The translations under genes were made by a program, and so were the position numbers. Positions 1-3,933 of a stretch of DNA of 17,041 nt are shown in pieces. The notes under the pieces are model-generated. The model worked only from the letters and a program-made list of their open reading frames with translations, did no database searches and was not told where the DNA came from. The stretch is from an uncultured Acetatifactor sp. (GTDB taxonomy: Bacteria > Bacillota > Clostridia > Lachnospirales > Lachnospiraceae). Positions within the stretch are counted from its first letter, which is position 1; every line of letters begins with the position of its first letter. The stretch lies in the NCBI GenBank assembly GCA_910586435.1, contig CAJUGT010000087.1, forward strand, positions 1 through 17,041, in the 5' to 3' direction.

Positions 1-12
1 AATAAAGGACAT

Positions 13-86
13 GGAAGCATAGCTCAGCCGGGATGAGCGTTCGCCTCACACGCGAAAGGCCAGGGGTTCGAGCCCCCTTGCTTCCA
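13..86 (+). tRNA. tRNA-Val, anticodon CAC
   Basis: A full cloverleaf can be folded by eye. The acceptor stem pairs 13-19 with 79-85, with discriminator A at 86. The D-stem pairs GCTC with GAGC. The anticodon stem pairs 40-44 with 52-56 around loop CTCACAC, giving anticodon CAC at 47-49. The T-stem pairs 62-66 with 74-78 around loop TTCGAGC. CCA is not encoded. It reads valine codon GUG. The upstream promoter lies outside the window, so it may be the last gene of a tRNA run. A hairpin terminator follows 15 bases after its 3' end. Confidence 0.96.
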
Positions 87-100
87 TTTCTGAATAAGGA

Positions 101-146
101 CCGTAAATCAATGATTTTCCAGTAAAATCATTGATTTACGGCTTTT
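101..146 (+). terminator. tRNA-Val terminator hairpin; candidate prophage att copy (left)
   Basis: An 18-bp perfect inverted repeat (101-118 with 124-141) surrounds a 5-base CCAGT loop and is followed by CTTTTT, a classic intrinsic terminator for the tRNA. An imperfect copy of the same hairpin lies at 3646-3691 next to tRNA-Leu. The right halves are close direct repeats (AAAATC-TTGATTTACGGCT). The two hairpins also align as inverted copies through GATTTTCCAGT. This fits an integration target duplicated at both ends of the prophage remnant, though the att role is inference. Confidence 0.75.
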
Positions 147-203
147 TCTGCGACTAGATTTATTAACTGTTTTAATGCTTAATTAATACTATTAATAATT
201 TTT

Positions 204-227
204 TTGTCATGAATTTTGTCATGACAA
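204..227. repeat. TTGTCATGA / TTGTCATGACAA motif pair, left end of prophage remnant
   Basis: Two neighbouring copies of TTGTCATGA sit here, the second forming the perfect palindrome TTGTCATGACAA. The same pair occurs in inverted orientation at 3561-3586 at the other end of the element (about 26 bp with 2 mismatches). AT-rich sequence with ATTTATTA and TTAAT in similar places continues outward at both ends. Position and symmetry suggest arm-type integrase binding sites of the former attP. That role is inferred. Confidence 0.55.
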
Positions 228-238
228 ATATACGAATA

Positions 239-313
239 TTAATTATAAAATGCTGCCTGGATGCTGTTATATCCGGCAATTCCATCCACTGCAAGTCCTA
301 ACTTTTGCTGAAG
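239..313 (-). pseudogene. endolysin C-terminal tail (peptidoglycan-binding domain 1 relic)
   Basis: The last 24 codons of a minus-strand frame encode LQQKLGLAVDGIAG followed by YNSIQAAF. This is the typical end of a PG_binding_1 domain (LQ-KLGL-VDGI-GPNTI pattern), as found at the C-terminus of phage endolysins and amidases. In the same frame it directly follows the end of an IS3 transposase (RKRIHSAIGYIT), so the enzyme domain has been lost and the tail is now a chimeric end of the transposase relic. It stands next to the left prophage end, a common place for lysis genes. The match is short and was made by eye. Confidence 0.55.
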
Positions 314-1008
314 CGTTATGTAACCAATCGCGCTATGTATTCTTTTTCGGTTATACCATCCCTCTATGTATTCAAAAATTGCTCTGCGGACTTCCTTTGT
401 ATCTTGATAAGTATGAAGATATGCTTCCAAGGTCGCTGCGCAAAAGGGTTCCTTTTATACCCCTGACGTTCAGGCAGGCATTCTCTACCACTTTCACTGC
501 CAGTTCCGCTGTCATAGATGTCCCATAGGCATACTCAATGATTTTCCGTCTGCACAGGTCCATAACAGATGCCAGATAAGTCCATCCATCCTTCCGCGCA
601 TGGATATATGTGATGTCTGTACACCATTTTTGATGAATAGTATCTGCCTGAAAATCGCGCTTGAGGATATTTTCTTTACCGTTTGGTATGGTGCCATGGT
701 TGGCATGATGATTATATTTCTTTACCACTACGGAACGAAGCCCTTGTTCTGCCATATGTCTTTGCGCCCATTTTACGCTGCAGGAGGTTCCGCCATCATT
801 AAGGATACGACATATTTTTACAGCCCCATATCTTTGTTTTGAGTCTTCATATGCCCGTTTCACCTCCTGACCAAATTTTTCGTACTCTTTCTGCCTGTTT
901 GAAGGTACACAAATCAGAGCTTTATAATAAGTACTCCTTGGAAATTTCAAGGCACCGCAAAGCTGAGTTACAGAGTAGCTGATTAAGTTGTTCTGGATGA
1001 ATGCAGTC
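313..1008 (-). mobile_element. IS3-family OrfB transposase relic (5'- and internally deleted)
   Basis: The minus-strand frame starts near 1004 (AFIQNNLISYSVTQLCGALK, then FPRSTYYK), runs through the HTH_21 region (RYGAVKICRIL) and the rve integrase core with WCTDITY (first catalytic Asp), and reaches LLRSDLGS (second Asp) at about 430. There the frame breaks and the distal end resumes in another frame at 430-313 (EVRRAIFEYIEGWYNRKRIHS). Roughly 45-50 residues that should contain the catalytic Glu are missing, so it cannot be active. No orfA and no intact terminal inverted repeats are visible. Its 5' edge is fused to the rha relic and its 3' edge to an endolysin tail, so it sits inside prophage genes. 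Confidence 0.85.
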
Positions 1009-1281
1009 CTTTTCCATCTCGTGGAAGCGATTTACGTAGCGTGCCGTGAACTCTATGCCTTTCTGCCCTGTCAGCTTGTAGGCAATGAACTCGCAGTCTT
1101 TCTTTGTTACAAGATAACAGGGGCGGTTCTGGTTATTGGAATCCGGATACTTACTTTCTGAAAAGAACTCGCCCAAGGGTATTTTCCCTTCGGCTAATTG
1201 CACACAATACTTGCGAATATCCTTCAGCAAATCATAATGATTTTTCCCTACCATCTGCGCTACTTCCACAGAAGTCAGCAT
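922..1281 (-). pseudogene. Rha-family phage regulatory protein, C-terminally truncated by the IS
   Basis: The frame encodes 119 residues beginning MLTSVEVAQMVGKNHYDLL, with LVTKKDCEFIAYKLTGQKG and FTARYVNRFHEMEK. These are the signature blocks of the Rha (pRha) family, a phage-encoded regulator or antirepressor. Real homology stops near 1010, after EMEKD. The last 29 codons are IS3 transposase DNA read in the wrong frame. The frame stays open upstream of the ATG without another start (ISNIGR precedes it), and no good ribosome binding site precedes 1281, so the N-terminus may be lost too. It belongs to the same decayed prophage as the structural gene fragments to the right. Confidence 0.75.
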
Positions 1282-1436
1282 TCGTCCGATATTAGATATG
1301 AAAACAAAACCTCTCTCAAAAAATTGTTCTTGAAAGAGATTTCCCTTTATGATAGACTATTTCTTCAATATATCTTTTCCCAATCCATACAGGCATTTTA
1401 TCAATGCAAAAATATGCAGAATAATTGCATATCATG

Positions 1437-1445
1437 TGATATAAT
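1437..1445 (+). promoter_or_regulatory. extended -10 promoter of the Fst-like toxin
   Basis: TGATATAAT is a perfect extended -10 (TG-N-TATAAT). No good -35 lies 16-18 bases upstream, which is usual for extended -10 promoters. The predicted start near 1452 gives a leader of about 40 bases before the toxin frame. No other gene on this strand needs it. Confidence 0.6.
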
Positions 1446-1484
1446 ATTTCTGTTGTCCAACCGATACCCAACAACGGGAGGAAG

Positions 1485-1514
1485 TGTTCACATAGAAGTT
1501 ATTATCACTTTTTT
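1485..1514 (+). repeat. direct repeat copy 1 (toxin translation-initiation region)
   Basis: This stretch recurs at 1671-1699. The last 16 bases (TTATTATCACTTTTTT, 1499-1514) are identical to 1684-1699, and the preceding TGT-N-CACAT-N-GA also matches, with one indel. Copy 1 covers the toxin start codon and first codons. Copy 2 lies at the 5' end of the predicted antisense RNA. In the par locus of plasmid pAD1, direct repeats in the same positions mediate toxin mRNA-antitoxin RNA pairing. Confidence 0.85.
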
Positions 1515-1590
1515 AGTCGCTGTTGCGGCTGGTGTAGCCTGCCACTACATCATCAAATGGTTAGATGGCGACCATAAGGACAACAAATAG
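1492..1590 (+). CDS. Fst/Ldr-like small membrane toxin of a type I toxin-antitoxin module (ATA at the start position)
   Basis: The 32-residue frame reads (M)EVIITFLVAVAAGVACHYII then KWLDGDHKDNK. It has one hydrophobic helix with a small-residue stretch, a Trp-Leu-Asp at the membrane exit, and a charged tail, which is the architecture of Fst/Ldr type I toxins that insert in the inner membrane. GGGAGG at 1476-1481 sits 10 bases upstream. The codon at the start position is ATA; no ATG, GTG or TTG is in frame at a useful distance. A repeat copy of this start region at 1671-1699 keeps ATG, so the toxin start has probably mutated from ATG, and expression may be low or abolished. It is convergent with a predicted antisense RNA and shares its terminator. 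Whether the peptide is toxic is not shown by sequence. Confidence 0.7.
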   Translation: MEVIITFLVAVAAGVACHYIIKWLDGDHKDNK

Positions 1591-1626
1591 CCTGGTGGGT
1601 GCTTTGCCACCATAAAAAGAAAAGAA

Positions 1627-1664
1627 GAATCCCTCAACTGTATTGCAGTACGGTTGAGGGATTC
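1627..1664. terminator. bidirectional terminator shared by toxin mRNA and antisense RNA
   Basis: GAATCCCTCAAC (1627-1638) pairs perfectly with GTTGAGGGATTC (1653-1664) around a 14-base loop. T-rich DNA follows on the plus strand (GTTCTTTG) and on the minus strand (TTCTTTTCTTTTT), so it can end both convergent transcripts. Confidence 0.85.
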
Positions 1665-1670
1665 GTTCTT

Positions 1671-1699
1671 TGTCCACATGGACTTATTATCACTTTTTT
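1671..1699 (+). repeat. direct repeat copy 2 (5' part of the antisense RNA), retaining ATG
   Basis: This is the second copy of the 30-bp toxin start-region repeat. Here the triplet corresponding to the toxin start is ATG (1678-1680), against ATA (1492-1494) in the toxin. There is no open reading frame of interest after it, so its conservation is better explained by RNA pairing than by coding. Confidence 0.8.
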
Positions 1700-1709
1700 G
1701 CCTACTGGC

Positions 1710-1738
1710 ATTATAGCATATGCTGTTTTGGATTGCAA
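1710..1738 (-). promoter_or_regulatory. promoter of the antisense RNA
   Basis: On the minus strand TTGCAA (1733-1738) is separated by exactly 17 bases from TATAAT (1710-1715), and TGC before the -10 makes it extended. It is the best sigma-A promoter in the prophage region and faces the toxin gene with no protein gene behind it. An antisense promoter stronger than the toxin promoter is usual for type I modules. Confidence 0.75.
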
Positions 1739-1780
1739 GATACATTTTTCATGTCATATCAGCTCAGCTTTTCGTGGGCG

Positions 1781-2008
1781 CTATTCCACCTCTCCTTCAA
1801 TAGAGAACATAGGGTACGTCCCATCCTTAACCTTTTCCCACACTTCCTTGTCCAGCACCTTAAAACCTATCCACCAGCCAACCGGCAGTGTGCCTTCCGG
1901 AATTCCCATGGCCTACTTCTTTTCCTCAGTAAAAACAACGCTTTCCACGAGGTCGGCACTCCTTCCGCACTGGTGCATCTCACCGCCTTCCCCGTTTAAC
2001 CTTACATA
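1781..2008 (-). pseudogene. XkdF-like phage protein fragment (PBSX XkdF domain relic)
   Basis: Read on the minus strand the frame gives ADLVESVVFTEEKK, a TAG stop at 1913-1915, then MGIPEGTLPVGWWIGFK, VLDKEVWEKVKDGTYPMFSI and a stop at 1781-1783. The blocks DLVES, GIP-GTLP-GWWIGFK and G-YP-FSIEG are the signature of the XkdF-type phage putative serine protease/scaffold domain. The nonsense codon in the middle and a further TAG just upstream (2009-2011) show decay. It lies in the same orientation as the head-protein fragment at 2214-2696, as in phage head-gene clusters. Confidence 0.6.
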
Positions 2009-2213
2009 CTACTTTTCGTTTCTCTGGTATACAGAACAGCAATACTTATCGTATCCCTGCTACTTTCTACAATTTATGCAGATGGAATTCCTCCAACGGA
2101 TTATCCCATCACATATTGTCCAAACCATTTCGCCACATCCAAGTGGTACAAACAACTTCTCTTCTTCCGGCGGTGGATTGCTTTTAAGAAACGCATCGAG
2201 CTAATCGCAAATT
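2009..2213 (-). other. unassigned degraded coding-like DNA between head-gene relics
   Basis: A minus-strand frame from an ATG near 2190 is protein-like but broken by in-frame stops (segments LYHLDVAKWFGQYVMG and IVESSRDTISIAVLY). I do not recognise the family. It lies between two relics of phage head genes on the same strand, so it is probably another piece of the same operon. Confidence 0.3.
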
Positions 2214-2765
2214 TCAAGCCATCCTCCCCTCATCGGCGCCCCGGTTATACGCGAAAGCACTTTCGGTCTGGGCTATTGTCATTGCCCTGTACCTGTGCTT
2301 GCGTTCCGCATATTTCATGGCTGCTTCCCGCGCTTTTCTCTGGACACTCTCCTCCTTCATCCTTGGATGCTCTTTCCGGAGCGTTTCCACTATATTGTCA
2401 TAGAAACGGGCATTCGCTTTTGCCTGTCCCTCCGTCAGACCAATGCATGGCCGTATCATTCTGGACAACTCATCCACTGTATAGCTGTCAAGCATTTTCT
2501 TCGTCAGCAGCGCTTCCACCGCCCTTTTTTGTTCTTCTGTACTGGATGTGACAAACTCCGCCCCATGGCGATTAAGCCAATTCAGTATACCTGGTTTCTG
2601 TGTGTTGAACTCAAAAGGAACCTTATCCAAAACCGGCTGGCCGGATACCCCAGCTCTCGCCGCTGCCATCCATGCGCCACTAAGTGTATTTGCCACCAGC
2701 TTTGAGTAATCCTGTGACCAAAGTTTCAGCGGCGAAGAAGCAGATAACGTATCTGACTCAAAAGA
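2214..2765 (-). pseudogene. phage head morphogenesis protein fragment (SPP1 gp7 / Mu F-like minor head protein)
   Basis: From a GTG at 2696 the frame encodes 160 residues. It stays open upstream with plausible homologous sequence (LKLWSQDYSKL), so the fragment begins farther out than any start codon. Key blocks are TLSGAWMAAARAGVSG, LNRHGAEFVTSS, GLTEGQAKANARFY and, near the end, RAMTIAQTESAFAYNRGADEG. The last is the recognisable core of the phage Mu F / SPP1 gp7 minor head domain, which helps portal and capsid assembly. The frame stops just after this block, where family members continue for many more residues, and no start with a ribosome binding site is present, so both ends are lost. A minus-strand terminator at 2777-2805 stands upstream. 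Confidence 0.7.
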
Positions 2766-2776
2766 TATGCAATAAG

Positions 2777-2805
2777 AAAAAAACGCCCCTGCACCAACAG
2801 GAACG
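2777..2805 (-). terminator. minus-strand hairpin terminator in the prophage remnant
   Basis: On the minus strand CGTTCCTG and CAGGGGCG (2798-2805 and 2784-2791) form an 8-bp stem with G-T pairs around a 6-base loop, followed by seven T. It would end a transcript coming from the integrase side. The gene it once served is not visible. Confidence 0.45.
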
Positions 2806-2826
2806 GCTTTAGATATATCCCAGAGG

Positions 2827-2863
2827 GATACAATCAGGTCAGCAAACCTACAATGATTGTATC
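2827..2863. repeat. inverted repeat upstream of the integrase gene
   Basis: GATACAATCA (2827-2836) pairs with TGATTGTATC (2854-2863), and GGT inside pairs with ACC. No T-run follows on the plus strand. It may be an operator or mRNA leader element of the integrase gene. The role is unknown. Confidence 0.4.
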
Positions 2864-2940
2864 ACCCCTGGGAGCATCCAGTCAACCAGAAAATCGGTCT
2901 GGGTGTTATTTTTATACACATTTTTAAGGAGGATGACACA

Positions 2941-3569
2941 ATGAAAATCGAAAAACTTCCCTCCGGCTCCTACCGGATACGGAAAACTTACAAGGGCCAG
3001 ACGTACACCGTCATATTTGACAGCAAGCCCACCCAAAAGGAAGCCATGCAGGCTATGGCCAAGGAACTGAACAAGGTGCAGGAACAGAGGAGCAGCATGA
3101 CATTCCGGGCTGCTGCGGAGGAATACATTGGAGCTAAAAGAAACATCCTGTCCCCCACTACCGTAAGAGGGTACAATAGAAAGCCAAAGTACTAAATGAA
3201 GAGGCTCAATGGATAAGCAAAACAACAAAGACTACTGCCAGCACAAGAGAAATTACTATTCCTATGGAAATTGCTGCTAAAATACGAGAAAAGGGATATA
3301 TATACAAAGGACACCCTAACACCATAACAAGATACCTTGAGAAATTGCAAGATAAGCTAGACATACCACGATTTTCATTACATAAACTGCGGCACTATTT
3401 TGCATCCAAAATGAGCTCTTTAAACATACCGGAAGAAGACATCATGCGGATGGGCGGATGGGAAACAGATTATGTAATGAAAGGCGTATACAGGCATTCG
3501 ATGGAAGATAAAAACCAAACTGCACAGAGGGAAGCTGCAAAAAAGCTGGGAAACACGCTGTTGTCATGA
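2941..3569 (+). pseudogene. int: tyrosine-recombinase phage integrase with internal deletion
   Basis: The start is clear: AAGGAGG lies 7 bases before ATG at 2941. The N-terminal part (MKIEKLPSGSYRIRKTYKGQ, then TYTVIFDSKPTQKEAMQAMA) is the arm-binding/AP2-like domain, followed by the start of the core-binding domain up to SPTTVRGYN. At about 3175 the frame jumps and the C-terminal catalytic half continues in a second frame (AKVLNEEAQW to the stop at 3569). It has HKLRHYFA (His and Arg), GGWETD and the Tyr nucleophile in GVYRHS. About 180 residues with the first catalytic Arg are missing, judged from the usual length near 370-390. The stop codon lies inside the TTGTCATGACAA motif of the right element end. 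It is non-functional as it stands. Confidence 0.88.
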
Positions 3570-3586
3570 CAAATTTCATGACAAGA
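3561..3586. repeat. TTGTCATGACAA motif pair, right end of prophage remnant
   Basis: TTGTCATGACAA followed by TTTCATGACAA is the inverted counterpart of 204-227. The integrase stop codon TGA (3567-3569) is inside it. The location between integrase and the tRNA-side hairpin is where arm-type integrase sites would be expected. Confidence 0.55.
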
Positions 3587-3637
3587 TTTTTTATAAATCC
3601 CTTTAATAAAATATTAATCCAACTAATAAATACAGCG

Positions 3638-3693
3638 AAAAAAACAGCCGCAAACCCTTGATTTCACTGGAAAATCTTTGGATTTACGGCTGT
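3638..3693 (-). terminator. tRNA-Leu terminator hairpin; candidate prophage att copy (right)
   Basis: On the minus strand, downstream of tRNA-Leu, AACAGCCG and CGGCTGTT pair, with GATTT/AAATC pairing further in around an ACTGG-type loop, followed by seven T. It is an imperfect version of the left hairpin at 101-141. Both tRNA genes point towards the element and each retains a terminator from this duplicated sequence. Confidence 0.7.
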
Positions 3694-3702
3694 TTCCATT
3701 AC

Positions 3703-3786
3703 TGCGGAAGATGGGACTTGAACCCACACGGCATTGCTGCCACAAGATCCTTAGTCTTGCTCGTCTGCCAGTTCCGACACTTCCGC
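3703..3786 (-). tRNA. tRNA-Leu, anticodon AAG
   Basis: The acceptor stem GCGGAAG/CTTCCGC (3780-3786 with 3704-3710) and discriminator A at 3703 are present. The anticodon stem CAAGA/TCTTG encloses loop CTAAGGA, giving anticodon AAG. A long variable arm with its own stem (TGGCAG..., class II) fits leucine. Length is 84 nt and CCA is not encoded. It is convergent with tRNA-Val across the prophage remnant. Confidence 0.95.
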
Positions 3787-3806
3787 ATGTGTATCGCACA
3801 TTTGTT

Positions 3807-3835
3807 ATAATAACATTTTTCGCTCTCATTGTCAA
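3807..3835 (-). promoter_or_regulatory. promoter of tRNA-Leu
   Basis: On the minus strand a consensus -35 TTGACA (3830-3835), a 17-base spacer and TATTAT (3807-3812) precede the tRNA by about 20 bases. This is a strong sigma-A promoter, as expected for a stable RNA gene. Confidence 0.9.
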
Positions 3836-3872
3836 TTCTTTTTTTAAAAATATGGTATTTTTCTAAAAGCCA

Positions 3873-3924
3873 GCGGCAGGGCTGAAAAGCTTCCCTTGTC
3901 TGATAGCCCTTCATGCCCCGCCGC
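3873..3924 (-). terminator. long hairpin downstream of the solute-binding lipoprotein gene
   Basis: GCGGCGGGGC and GCCCTGCCGC (3915-3924 with 3873-3882, one G-T pair) form a 10-bp GC-rich stem with a 32-base apical region that can fold further. A short T-run (CTTTTAG) follows on the minus strand. It begins 9 bases after the stop codon, so it is the likely transcript end, though the T-run is weak. Confidence 0.55.
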
Positions 3925-3933
3925 AATGCCCCT

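Larger units (their letters stand above)
1617..1703 (-). ncRNA. predicted antisense antitoxin RNA (RNA II-like)
   Basis: The minus-strand promoter at 1710-1738 should start transcription near 1703. The RNA would run through the complement of repeat copy 2 (1671-1699) and end at the shared hairpin 1627-1664, followed on this strand by the T-rich TTCTTTTCTTTTT. It would be about 85 nt. It can pair with the toxin mRNA at two places: the fully overlapping terminator, and the toxin initiation region through the direct repeat. This is the par/Fst convergent layout. The RNA itself is a prediction. Confidence 0.65.

Noticed and set aside
1599..2204. 201-codon plus-strand open frame over the type I module and XkdF relic
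   Set aside because: The opposite strand gives recognisable XkdF blocks and the antisense promoter. This frame has no domain signature and starts inside the toxin terminator region.
2857..2940. 28-codon N-terminal extension of the integrase
   Set aside because: It crosses the strong ribosome binding site of the ATG at 2941 and has no similarity to integrase N-termini.
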